This document shows, in pieces, positions 49,584 through 57,166 of a stretch of 64,000 bases of DNA. Source of the DNA: Paenibacillus sp. IHBB 10380 (GTDB taxonomy: Bacteria; Bacillota; Bacilli; Paenibacillales; Paenibacillaceae); the NCBI RefSeq assembly GCF_000949425.1, contig NZ_CP010976.1, positions 3,720,001 through 3,784,000 on the forward strand. Reading direction: 5' to 3'. The position numbers and the translations under genes are program-made. The notes under the pieces were generated by a model that saw nothing but the letters and a program-made list of their open reading frames with translations, did not search any database and was not told the DNA's origin. Positions within the stretch are counted from its first letter, which is position 1. Each line of letters opens with the position of its first letter.

Positions 49584-49733
49584 CTATCCCACACTTTCTT
49601 TCTTAGCTACTTCACGACCAGCAGCGATTTCAGCCTGATACTTGATGTTTGTCTCCGCCAACATGCGGTGGAGTTTATCCCAAGCCTTTTCAGAAAGCCC
49701 GGGATTAAGTGGTTCTTTAGTTTTATTTGACAT
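49584..49733 (-). CDS. small phage protein (49 aa), unknown
   Basis: ATG 49733 with GGAGGC upstream. LSEKAWDKLHRMLAETNIKY and a Glu/Lys-rich end. The 134-bp gap to the next gene (49450-49583) holds a GC-rich hairpin region but no gene. Confidence 0.5.
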   Translation of the reverse strand: MSNKTKEPLNPGLSEKAWDKLHRMLAETNIKYQAEIAAGREVAKKESVG

Positions 49734-49786
49734 ACTATCTGCCTCCTTACTTGAATTTAATAAGTACATACCGTATACAGCTTTGT

Positions 49787-49891
49787 TCATTGACGAAAGT
49801 CGATAACCCATCCGTCTTTCAATAGTTGATTAACTACGTCGAAATTTTGTGTTTCCTTGACTTCTTTAATGTCACTGATTGTATATTCCAG
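49787..49891 (-). CDS. 34-residue peptide with CTG start
   Basis: Encodes LEYTISDIKEVKETQNFDVV, then NQLLKDGWVIDFRQ. The CTG is immediately after the stop of the upstream gene and 5 nt after a perfect AAGGAGGTGA site. The sequence looks protein-like (NELLKEGW type). A non-standard start makes it tentative. Confidence 0.4.
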   Translation of the reverse strand: MEYTISDIKEVKETQNFDVVNQLLKDGWVIDFRQ

Positions 49892-50179
49892 TTAGATCAC
49901 CTCCTTCCGTTCAGTTATTGCGGATTCCTCAAATTTTGCTAATTCAGCAAGTGACTCTTCAAAAAAATTTCTGAGTTTACATTTCAATTTGTTTGCCAAT
50001 GTAGGCAAGTGATTAGCTTTAAACAAATACACTCCATCTTCATATTTCATATATGTCGAAGCATTTTTAAACCCTAATGATTCAGCCATATCTTGCAGCG
50101 ACAAGTTCAATTCCAATCTACGATATTTTACATATGACAAGTTAACTTTATCCATTGTAATTCTGGTTTCTTTTTTCAT
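49892..50179 (-). CDS. XRE-family HTH regulator, first early gene (Cro-like)
   Basis: 95 residues, ATG with GGAGGTG upstream. KYRRLELNLSLQDMAESLGF, then KNASTYMKYEDGVYLF is an HTH with an odd recognition helix. It is transcribed divergently from the repressor. An operator copy is embedded in the gene itself (49935-49951). Confidence 0.8.
   Translation of the reverse strand: MKKETRITMDKVNLSYVKYRRLELNLSLQDMAESLGFKNASTYMKYEDGVYLFKANHLPTLANKLKCKLRNFFEESLAELAKFEESAITERKEVI
49935..49951. promoter_or_regulatory. fourth operator copy inside the cro-like gene
   Basis: TTTGCTAATTCAGCAAG matches the three operators at 50195-50276 (consensus TTTGCTNATTYAGCAAW). It lies within the coding region, 244-341 bp from the others, and could allow a DNA loop by repressor. 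Confidence 0.65.
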
Positions 50180-50194
50180 CTTGCACCTCCAATA

Positions 50195-50276
50195 TTTGCT
50201 GATTTAGCAAATCCAATAACATAAATATACTTTGCTATTTTAGCAATGTCAATACTTTTTTTGTTATTTCAGCAAA
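50195..50276. promoter_or_regulatory. three repressor operators in the divergent control region
   Basis: TTTGCTGATTTAGCAAA (50195-50211), TTTGCTATTTTAGCAAT (50231-50247) and TTTGTTATTTCAGCAAA (50260-50276). Each is an inverted repeat TTTGCT...AGCAAA. The middle one lies between -35 and -10 of the leftward promoter. Confidence 0.8.
50224..50252 (-). promoter_or_regulatory. early leftward promoter
   Basis: On the minus strand TTGACA (50247-50252), 17-bp spacer, TATATT (50224-50229): a near-consensus sigma-A promoter. Operator 2 fills the spacer, so repressor binding would shut it. Confidence 0.85.
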
Positions 50277-50342
50277 AACATTTTTTCTAAATCAGAAAGA
50301 TGGTATTATATAATTGCTATAATGGAAAATAGGTGGTGGGAA

Positions 50343-50693
50343 ATGTCGATTACAGGGGATCGTATAAAAAAGCTGAGAGAGTCAAAGAAACTTAGACAAT
50401 TGGACCTAGCGGATAAAGTAGATATGAACAATAGCGTTTTATCTCGTATTGAGGCAGGAAAGCGTCCAGTAGAGGATAATGAATTAATTAAGTTCGCAGA
50501 TTTTTTCGATGTCGATGGTGACTATCTCCTTGGACGAACTGACAAGCCGCGTTCCATAGAAGCTAATATGTCTTTTCTTGGTGGTCCTGATAATTACACT
50601 GAAGACGAAATTGAGGAAATGGAAGCTGCATTGTTCCGGTATAGAAAGACTAAAGAACGACTCAAAAAACAAATGGAAGATAATGAAAAATAA
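50343..50693 (+). CDS. ImmR-like XRE repressor
   Basis: 116 residues from ATG 50343 (GGTGG upstream; the longer in-frame ATG at 50322 has no site). HTH: ITGDRIKKLRESKKLRQLDL, then ADKVDMNNSVLSRIEAGKRP. A helical C-terminal part with no S24 peptidase. Likely promoter: extended -10 TGGTATTAT (50302-50309). It should bind the four operators and be cleaved by the ImmA-like protease encoded next, as in ICEBs1. Confidence 0.85.
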   Translation: MSITGDRIKKLRESKKLRQLDLADKVDMNNSVLSRIEAGKRPVEDNELIKFADFFDVDGDYLLGRTDKPRSIEANMSFLGGPDNYTEDEIEEMEAALFRYRKTKERLKKQMEDNEK

Positions 50694-50696
50694 TTA

Positions 50697-50720
50697 AGCC
50701 AGAGATGGCTTTTCTTTTTA
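50697..50720 (+). terminator. intrinsic terminator between immR-like and immA-like genes
   Basis: AAGCCA-GAGA-TGGCTT followed by TTCTTTTT. It would limit read-through from the repressor gene into the protease and integrase genes. Confidence 0.75.
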
Positions 50721-50730
50721 CCATAAAACC

Positions 50731-50744
50731 AAACATACGTTCCT
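50731..50744. promoter_or_regulatory. SOS-like box upstream of immA
   Basis: CAAACATACGTTCC matches CGAAC-RNRY-GTTYC at 13 of 14 positions, the mismatch being AAAC for GAAC. It lies after the terminator and 16 nt before the immA ATG. No strong -35/-10 pair is visible around it. Confidence 0.45.
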
Positions 50745-50759
50745 AGCGAGGTGCTAATT

Positions 50760-51638
50760 ATGAATTTCTCTTACTATAAAGAAACTGTACTTGAGCAAAT
50801 GATCAATGAATTATATTTATCGAATTGTATTCGAACCCATGAAGATCTCAATGATATCGAAGCCATTGCCGAAAGCTTTAACTCGGAAATATTCTATGAC
50901 ACTTGTAAACCGTTCTCGGATAATGAAAGACGTGTTATTTTCCTAAATAAGAAAGATAGCAACATTTCCTCTCGACTGAACTTCTTTCACGAACTATGTC
51001 ATGTCATTCGTCACTTTGGAGATCAGAGAAACATGCCTAAATTATTTAAAGAAGCACAGGAGGCCGAAGCTCAACAATTTGTTTTTTATGCAGCAATTCC
51101 TTTTTTCATGCTCCAAAACCTACCAATTCCCGATAGGAGAGGAGAAGCAATTCAGTACATAGCTAAAATATTTCATGTCACACCTAAGTTCTCCAAGCAA
51201 CGCCTAGATCAGATCGACCGTCGTGTCTTACAGGGTGAGTTTGATGCCTTAACCACTAAGTGTGTAATGGCAAATCATGACCTTGCTGCTGCTACAGATA
51301 TACCTATTGAGGATGGCATCACACTTTACGCCTATTACGACACCAATGCAGACATCCCTGGACCATCTCAGATCGTCATTGAAGCCGACTCAGTAGCAAT
51401 GAATTCTGAATCAGGATTCTTCTTCCCTGTTGATGGACCTTTTGAGCGTTTGGAGATCGAAGACTTCTATGGATATAAATGCACCCAATTGTCTGTTAAT
51501 GATTTGAGATATAAAGATGAGCAGATCGGCATCGACTTCCCCACTATCAGTTTAAAATACGGTGGAGCAGCGAATCGCTTTGTGATGCAGATGAAAGACA
51601 TCGAACAAGTTTTAATATTTGAAAATGGAGATTTTTGA
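50760..51638 (+). CDS. ImmA/IrrE-type metalloprotease
   Basis: 292 residues from ATG 50760, with GCGAGGTG 6 nt upstream. The zinc site is SRLNFFHELCHVIRHFGDQR (HExxH), with an aromatic-rich helical N-terminus. These proteases cut ImmR-type repressors to induce the element. The rest (residues 160-292) is not standard and may sense a signal. The integrase follows 16 bp later. Confidence 0.88.
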   Translation: MNFSYYKETVLEQMINELYLSNCIRTHEDLNDIEAIAESFNSEIFYDTCKPFSDNERRVIFLNKKDSNISSRLNFFHELCHVIRHFGDQRNMPKLFKEAQEAEAQQFVFYAAIPFFMLQNLPIPDRRGEAIQYIAKIFHVTPKFSKQRLDQIDRRVLQGEFDALTTKCVMANHDLAAATDIPIEDGITLYAYYDTNADIPGPSQIVIEADSVAMNSESGFFFPVDGPFERLEIEDFYGYKCTQLSVNDLRYKDEQIGIDFPTISLKYGGAANRFVMQMKDIEQVLIFENGDF

Positions 51639-51654
51639 GGAGGAAAACTTTACT

Positions 51655-53139
51655 ATGAGAGCAGCCATTTATATTCGAGTCTCTACTGATATGCAAGTTG
51701 AAGACGGTTTCTCTATCGAGGGACAACGCACTCGATTAAATAGCTTTGCAGCATCGCAAGATTGGGAGATTTATGATACCTATATAGATGACGGGTATTC
51801 TGCAAAGGATCTCAATCGACCCGAAATGAAACGTATGCTGCAGGACATGGAAGATAAAAAGTTCGATGTTATCCTAGTATACAAACTTGACCGGCTTACT
51901 CGATCTGTTGCTGACCTTCATGCGCTGCTGAAAACTTTTGATCTGTACAGCGTCAAATTCAAGTCCGCTACAGAAATCTTTGAGACAACTACGGCAATGG
52001 GTAGATTCTTTATCACACTGGTTGGCGCAATGGCTGAGTGGGAGCGTGGTACGATCTCGGAACGCGTCCGCTTCGGAGTGGAGCAAATGGTCGTGGAAGG
52101 TCGACGTCCTGGGGGGGTGCTTCCTTACGGATACACTAAAGAGGAAATTCTTATTCCCGAGGAAGCCGTGCTTATACGCGAGGTCAGAAACTTGTACCTC
52201 TCTGGCTTGGGTTATAAAGCAGTCGCCATAAAGATGAATCGCGAAGGAAAATTGCGTCGTGGAAACGATTGGACAGCGGCTACAGTTGCTTATACGATAG
52301 AAAACCCTTACTATGCTGGAATACTTCGTTTGGGATCTAAAACTCCATCAGGTAATTATGTAAACAGTAAACGAGACGACAAGGTTAATTGCATCTATGG
52401 CGACGGATCACATGAACCTGTATTTACACGCTTAGAATATGAAGTAACAAAAGAATATATGGCTAGAAAGTCTCATGGTGGATACAGCCAAATCAAAACA
52501 TACTGGTTCTCAGGCGTGCTTCGCTGTGGTCGTTGTGGCGCTGCTATGTTTGGTAGATTAACAAACAAGAGGTCATTGAAGTCAGGTGAGACCGTGCGTA
52601 CGCAGTATTATATTTGCTCTAACAAGCATTCCAATAATTCGTGTGACCTCCCAACCTTTCGCCAGGTGCATGTTGAACATTTAGTAATGGAATACATCAG
52701 CAGAGTACAAGCAGATATGGACAAGCTTAAAATGGAATCGCTTGAGATGGTCGCTGAGGAAAGTAAAAAGACCAGCGAGATAGACAAGGCCAAACGAGAG
52801 CTTTCTAAGATAACTGAGCGTCGGGAGAAATGGCAGTACATGTTTGTCGAAGGGTTGATCACAAAGGATGGAATCCGACACAAGATGTTAGAGGAAGATG
52901 CCTCCGAACAAGAAACCCGGCAACGGATTGCTAACAACCAGAAGTCTCTATCTGGCATTCCGAAACTTGTAGAACTGGCCGGCTTGGCTGAAGCATGGAC
53001 TTATCTTGATGATCAAGAAAAGAAGGATTATGTTTTCACGCTGTTCAACCGTATTGAGATCAATACTAACGTCACCAAGCCAAAGGGCGTCAAGAACCAA
53101 TTCTTTCCGGCTTACATCCAGGAGGTTTTGTTTAATTAA
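51655..53139 (+). CDS. int: large serine recombinase (phage integrase)
   Basis: 494 residues from ATG 51655 (GAGGAGG upstream). Catalytic domain: MRAAIYIRVSTDMQVEDGFS with Ser10, and VYKLDRLTRSVADLHALL. The Recombinase domain begins near RRPGGVLPYGYTKEE, and the zinc ribbon has LRCGRCGAAMFGR with later Cys in YYICSNKHSNNSCDLPTF. A coiled coil and C-terminal region follow. It would recombine attP with the attB in cpaF. Its 3' end is 67 bp from attR. Confidence 0.95.
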   Translation: MRAAIYIRVSTDMQVEDGFSIEGQRTRLNSFAASQDWEIYDTYIDDGYSAKDLNRPEMKRMLQDMEDKKFDVILVYKLDRLTRSVADLHALLKTFDLYSVKFKSATEIFETTTAMGRFFITLVGAMAEWERGTISERVRFGVEQMVVEGRRPGGVLPYGYTKEEILIPEEAVLIREVRNLYLSGLGYKAVAIKMNREGKLRRGNDWTAATVAYTIENPYYAGILRLGSKTPSGNYVNSKRDDKVNCIYGDGSHEPVFTRLEYEVTKEYMARKSHGGYSQIKTYWFSGVLRCGRCGAAMFGRLTNKRSLKSGETVRTQYYICSNKHSNNSCDLPTFRQVHVEHLVMEYISRVQADMDKLKMESLEMVAEESKKTSEIDKAKRELSKITERREKWQYMFVEGLITKDGIRHKMLEEDASEQETRQRIANNQKSLSGIPKLVELAGLAEAWTYLDDQEKKDYVFTLFNRIEINTNVTKPKGVKNQFFPAYIQEVLFN

Positions 53140-53141
53140 AT

Positions 53142-53161
53142 CCACTTTGTACTATATAGAG
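53142..53161 (+). repeat. extra attP half-site-like sequence beside int
   Basis: CCACTTTGTACTATATAGAG begins 3 nt after the int stop. It matches the attL phage arm (CCACTATGTACTATATAGGA) at 17 of the first 18 positions and the attR arm less well. It is in the same orientation as the attR arm and 65 bp from it. Possibly a regulatory recombinase site or a relic of att duplication. Confidence 0.6.
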
Positions 53162-53206
53162 AACTATCTAAGATAATATGGTACTGGTATGCTTCTCCGT
53201 TCGCAT

Positions 53207-53227
53207 CCACTTTGTGATAGATAGACT
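53207..53227. other. attR: right phage arm and crossover core
   Basis: CCACTTTGTGATAGATAGAC runs to the core AGACT (53223-53227), after which cpaF coding DNA begins. Joined to the attL arm it gives a 40-bp dyad whose centre dinucleotide falls on the first AG of the minus-strand core AGTCT. Confidence 0.85.
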
Positions 53228-54112
53228 TCCATCATGCCCAGTATTCATCGCTTGTAGCATATCTAAAGACTCACTTCCGCGTACCTCGCCCACAATAATA
53301 CGATTGGGCCGCATCCGCAAAGAAGATCGGATTAAGTCTCGTATCGTAATTTCCCCTCGTCCCTCCGTATTCGCATTACGAGTCTCTAAGGACACAAGAT
53401 TGGGAACGGTCAAGATCTGTAATTCCGCCGAATCCTCAATCGTAATCACACGTTCATCTACCGGTATATACTGAGACAAGGCATTTAGAAATGTCGTCTT
53501 CCCTGAGCCCGTACCTCCACTAATAAAAATGTTGTACTTTCCTACAACTAACCTTTGTAAAAAAACAGCCGTCTCCTCACTCAACGCCCCTCGCTTCACT
53601 AAATCATTCATTGTCATCGGTGACGCAGGAAATTTACGAATCGTCATCGTAGGTCCCTTTAGTGATACAGGCGGGAGAACAATATTAACGCGTGATCCAT
53701 CCTTCAATCTTGCATCAACAATTGGAGTGGATTCATTAACGACTCGGTTCACGCCCGCTACGATCGTCTGAATAATATCCTCTAGACGATTCTGTGATTC
53801 AAACTGCACATTCAGGCGCTTCACTTCACCTTCTTCCTCTATAAAAATCTCCTCGTGACTGTTAATCATAATCTCTGTGATGGATGGATTATCCACCAAA
53901 GGCTGTAGTACATCTAATCCACGGAAGGAATCAAAGATTCGACGTACCAGCGTACGCTTCTCTATTGCCGTTAAATCTTGAAGATCTTTCTGTCCAAACA
54001 CCGTACGTTCGATATCTGACATTAATTCGGTATTATCTACCACGGAAATTATATCTAGGCCAGCCCGAATATGGCTTCGTAACGATTGAAATATCTCATC
54101 CTCATCCATCAT
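53228..54112 (-). pseudogene. cpaF: cpaF 5' fragment (first 295 residues)
   Basis: Encodes the N-terminal and core part of the CpaF/TadA secretion ATPase: FISGGTGSGKTTFLNALSQY (Walker A), DERVITIEDSAELQI, and RMRPNRIIVGEVRGSESLDM (Walker B). It ends at AMNTGHDGS and then runs into phage DNA, adding about 19 foreign residues before a stop at 53168. The missing 124 residues lie at 571-945. The start ATG overlaps the tadZ-like stop. Confidence 0.93.
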
Positions 54113-55256
54113 GATTAGCCCCAGATGTCGTAGGTAAAAGATTACCTACCAAATCTCTACACAACTTAAGAATATCTCGCTGAAAGATAGGAGAACTAAG
54201 CATAAGCTCTTCATTACTTACTTGTTTCCAAGAAGGGATATAGGGGAGAACACCATCCATTTCACCAACAAGTGAAGGAAGAGAATTAGCTAAGCTTCCT
54301 ACATATCGATTCACAATGAATTTACTTTTACCCATGATGTTAACGAATAAGGAGGGATTACTCTTCTCTGCATAAGAGAACCATTGTTCGTTCTTGTACA
54401 TACTGATCAAATCATCAAGTAACAGCCATACCAAATTCCCACAGGACTCAAGTACCGCATCAAAACGAACTCCAGCACCCGATTCGGTATCCACAATAAT
54501 GACATCATATTCTCCACTACCTTCAACTAAGCTCAACAATTGGCATGTATCCGATTTGCTCATCTGAATCCATTCCTTCATATTACTAAGGGGTTCAAAC
54601 ATGTCAGCCTTGATTCCTTCATGTCTGACCACATATGGCGTAATAGAAAGAACAGAAGCATTCTTAACTTCCTGAGCTGCCTTCATCTCATACAAGAGCC
54701 TCGCCAAACCCTGATTCCCCTCTCGATTCCTAGACCTGCTTGGGAAAACAGCACTGCTATTTATCGTTTCCAAGCTAAGATAGAACACCGATAACCCATA
54801 CGTACTAAGCTGTTTAGCCATATTTAAGGCCGTTGTAGTCTTCCCACTTCCCCCAACAGCAGAAACGATACCGATCATCGTCGTAGTTCCGGATTTCCCT
54901 TGCACTACCCCACTTCCCTGACTTCGACACAATACAAGGATTGACGTCAGTAATTGTGATAAGGGCTGATACTTTACAAGTACGGGTCCTTCTAAAGAAC
55001 TCTTACCGGTCTCTTCCAGTACAATCCAAGGGACATCCTGTTCTCCTTGCTGCAACCAGCCTTCTAGAAACACAGCTTCGCCAACAACCATCTCCGTTCG
55101 TTCACTTCCGTTATTCATGTATTGCAGAAAGTGCTCCATGTGTGTAAAGGCCTTAATCTGCACCTTATCTCCAAAATCACTACTATGTACATAATGGAGT
55201 AGCGCCTCAATATACTCACTTTCCTGCACAACCATAACCATTCTCACAGGGATCAT
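54102..55256 (-). CDS. TadZ/CpaE-like pilus localisation ATPase
   Basis: 384 residues from ATG 55256 (AAAGGAGGAAG upstream). N-terminal receiver-like part (about 1-105), then the ParA/MinD-like P-loop MIGIVSAVGGSGKTTTALNM (about 115-134) and YDVIIVDTESGAG. It sits directly before cpaF as in tad operons, and places the pilus machine in the cell. Its 3' end overlaps cpaF by 11 bp. Confidence 0.82.
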   Translation of the reverse strand: MIPVRMVMVVQESEYIEALLHYVHSSDFGDKVQIKAFTHMEHFLQYMNNGSERTEMVVGEAVFLEGWLQQGEQDVPWIVLEETGKSSLEGPVLVKYQPLSQLLTSILVLCRSQGSGVVQGKSGTTTMIGIVSAVGGSGKTTTALNMAKQLSTYGLSVFYLSLETINSSAVFPSRSRNREGNQGLARLLYEMKAAQEVKNASVLSITPYVVRHEGIKADMFEPLSNMKEWIQMSKSDTCQLLSLVEGSGEYDVIIVDTESGAGVRFDAVLESCGNLVWLLLDDLISMYKNEQWFSYAEKSNPSLFVNIMGKSKFIVNRYVGSLANSLPSLVGEMDGVLPYIPSWKQVSNEELMLSSPIFQRDILKLCRDLVGNLLPTTSGANHDG

Positions 55257-55279
55257 GCCTTCCTCCTTTCCAAAATAAA

Positions 55280-55332
55280 ACAAAAAAAGCACCGTTCAAA
55301 AACCGCAATTACGCGATTAGTGAACGGTGCTT
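55280..55332 (-). terminator. terminator in the leader of the tad operon
   Basis: On the minus strand AAGCACCGTTCA pairs with TGAACGGTGCTT (55287-55298 / 55321-55332) and seven T follow. It lies only about 25 nt before the tadZ ATG, with no room for a promoter in between, so tad transcripts begun upstream would have to pass it. A possible promoter (TTGAAC, 18 bp, TATTCT) is around 55430-55462 upstream. Confidence 0.65.
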
Positions 55333-55480
55333 CCGTTAACATATTTTAAAAAATATTAGAAAATATAAAGTTTCATCAGTATTCCATCGGTAAACGAATA
55401 TCATCCTTTTGGGACTACTAAATCGTTTATCCTTGTTTAAAATTAGAATATCACAGTTTGTTAAAGGGTTCAAGGGGGAA

Positions 55481-55711
55481 TTAGATCAATGCAATAGCCA
55501 ACAAGGTAAATAAACTCAAAGTTAAAATGTCCCCAGCATATGGATTAAATAAACCTGAGGTGTGCACTCTTCTTTTACAATCCACTTTTAGGTACACATG
55601 ACAGTTGTCTACTTTTACTATTGTTCCTTCGTGTGTATGCCCCTCAGTCGTCAATATACGGACTCTGCAATTCATGCATCGCATACAGTTATGATAAGCA
55701 TTTTCGATCAT
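55481..55711 (-). CDS. small Cys-rich protein with C-terminal hydrophobic end
   Basis: 76 residues. MIENAYHNCMRCMNCRVRIL, TEGHTHEGTIVKVDNCHVYL and a hydrophobic tail. Five Cys and a small Sm-like strand pattern suggest a spore or surface microprotein, but I do not recognise the family. Confidence 0.5.
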   Translation of the reverse strand: MIENAYHNCMRCMNCRVRILTTEGHTHEGTIVKVDNCHVYLKVDCKRRVHTSGLFNPYAGDILTLSLFTLLAIALI

Positions 55712-55814
55712 TTATATACGCCCTCCCTTCGTGTCATATCCATATCGTATGAATTTAAGGACAACAGTGTAACGGCAGGGGTACATTTTATGAATAAAAC
55801 TCTAATATAGTTCA

Positions 55815-55866
55815 TAAAAAAAAGCATCCCTCATAAACCGTGATTAAACGATTAATGAGCGATGCT
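55815..55866 (-). terminator. second terminator of the same design as 55280-55332
   Basis: AGCATCCCTCAT (55823-55834) pairs with ATGAGCGATGCT (55855-55866), 11 of 12, and is followed by T7 on the minus strand. The loop shares 16 of 20 bases with that of the terminator at 55280 (AAACCG..ATTA..CGATTA), so the two are related. Confidence 0.65.
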
Positions 55867-55998
55867 ATGATACATAGGTTCAGCTTAGCCTATGTCATTG
55901 TGAGCAGGATTAGCTATAGGAAATTAGGTCAAATCCCATTCACAAGCTTAAGATCTGTGAGAGATAGGTTATATTCTAATATACGTGGTGTGGTGTGG

Positions 55999-56223
55999 TC
56001 ACCAACATTTACAATGTCTTTTAGGTCTACAGTGATGTTCAGGGCGTTTTTTGCAAGGATTGCAGAAATGGCGATCTGTGTGGTGGTGGTGGTCGTGGTG
56101 TCTATGAGAACATTTATGGCATGGTACACGAGTAACTTTAAAACAGATTTTTTTACAAACTCTCTTGGTAAAGAATCTAGGTTTTTCAATGTGATGACAG
56201 CCGCACTTATGATGTCTTTTCAT
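55999..56223 (-). CDS. His/Cys/Lys-rich small protein, spore-coat-like
   Basis: About 74 residues: KRHHKCGCHHIEKPRFFTKR, then HKCSHRHHDHHHHTDRHFCN. Nearly half of the residues are His, Cys, Arg or Lys, as in metal-binding or crosslinked spore coat proteins. ATG 56223 lies 8 nt after an AAGGTGG site. A second frame on the same strand (55929-56189) looks less protein-like. Confidence 0.55.
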   Translation of the reverse strand: MKRHHKCGCHHIEKPRFFTKRVCKKICFKVTRVPCHKCSHRHHDHHHHTDRHFCNPCKKRPEHHCRPKRHCKCW

Positions 56224-56346
56224 TTTCATTACCACCTTCTAATTTTTTTTAGATTCGTGATAATGTATGTTTGATTCTGAAAATGAAAACGGCGATTGGC
56301 TGTCCCATCAGAAAATTGAGTTATTAACTAAAAAATCAACTAAAAA

Positions 56347-56655
56347 CTACTCAATAATTTCTGTTTTGAATACTGTATCTAATTTCCCCTCGAGTCTTTT
56401 CTTCAAAGGAATCTTAATATCTCTTCCTAATTCTTTGAAAAATACCTCAACATCACATTTCACATTCTCAGCCATAACGATTAAAGAACTATCTGTGATA
56501 ATATTCTGATTGACTTCAACTGGAACAATAATATCAATGTTATATTTCTTAGTTAATGTATTCATATATCTGCTGAAAATTTCAATTAATTCATCGTTGC
56601 TGAAATTTTCGATAGCCACTTGCCCTTTATTGGTAAAATTTAAATTTATTCTCAT
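56347..56655 (-). CDS. small protein (102 aa), unknown
   Basis: From ATG 56655 (GGGG upstream). RINLNFTNKGQVAIENFSND, then NIDIIVPVEVNQNIITDSSL. Mixed alpha/beta; no family recognised. Host region. Confidence 0.5.
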   Translation of the reverse strand: MRINLNFTNKGQVAIENFSNDELIEIFSRYMNTLTKKYNIDIIVPVEVNQNIITDSSLIVMAENVKCDVEVFFKELGRDIKIPLKKRLEGKLDTVFKTEIIE

Positions 56656-57166
56656 TTTCACATATCCCCTTAATAAAACCATTATTTTGTGTTGATGTCT
56701 GGCTGCTGTTCTTATGGTTCTTGCAAAAATCCCCTGCACCCTCTTCATTCTTCATTGCTCTATATTAAGTAGTTTTCCTAAAACAAGATATCTATCCACT
56801 ACCAATTTTTGGTTAGTGCAATTTACCTTTCATTCGCTCTTTCGTGCATAAAATGGTTCCTTAAATACTCCCTCTCCACTAGCCCCTCCTATATCATAAC
56901 ATTTGATACATAAAAAAAGGAACTTTGACTAACAAGTGTTTTACAAATTATTTTTGCCCTACTATATATAATAACTCATAATTCACAAATGAAGTAGATA
57001 CGTGCCGTATTAAATATCTCAAATTGAAGGTATTATCCATATATTAACTTTTATTATTACAATAGCTACGTACAGTTCAAACCTGAACATTGGTTTATGA
57101 TATAATGGTGGGATGATAATAAATAGCATGTAATCAAAATTAATATCAAGAAGGAAATGAAACCAA
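56656..57166. other. AT-rich gap of about 510 bp before the sulfatase
   Basis: No convincing gene. TTATGATATAATGGTGGG near 57096-57113 looks like a -10 region (GATATAAT) for the downstream gene, about 60 bp before its ATG. I see nothing else. Confidence 0.5.

Larger units (their letters stand above)
941..53227. mobile_element. PBSX-like contractile-tail (myovirus type) prophage inserted in cpaF
   Basis: The element is bounded by AGACT on the plus strand at 941-945 and 53223-53227, and is about 52.28 kb long. It carries a full set of modules: serine integrase, ImmR/ImmA-type lysogeny genes, replication genes (DnaD-like, loader, DnaB), RecT, terminase, portal, capsid, tail sheath, tail tube, tape measure, baseplate, fiber, holin and endolysin. 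Structural genes follow the order of PBSX/skin (xkd/yqb). No core structural gene looks broken, so it is plausibly functional, although that cannot be proved from sequence. Confidence 0.95.

Noticed and set aside
53168..53227. Phage-encoded tail on the CpaF fragment as a designed replacement 3' end
   Set aside because: The added residues (ITKWMRTEKHTSTILS) do not resemble the lost CpaF C-terminus, so function is not restored in the lysogen.
55929..56189. Alternative frame over the His/Cys-rich gene
   Set aside because: It shares the strand with the 55999-56223 frame, begins without a site and has less coding character.
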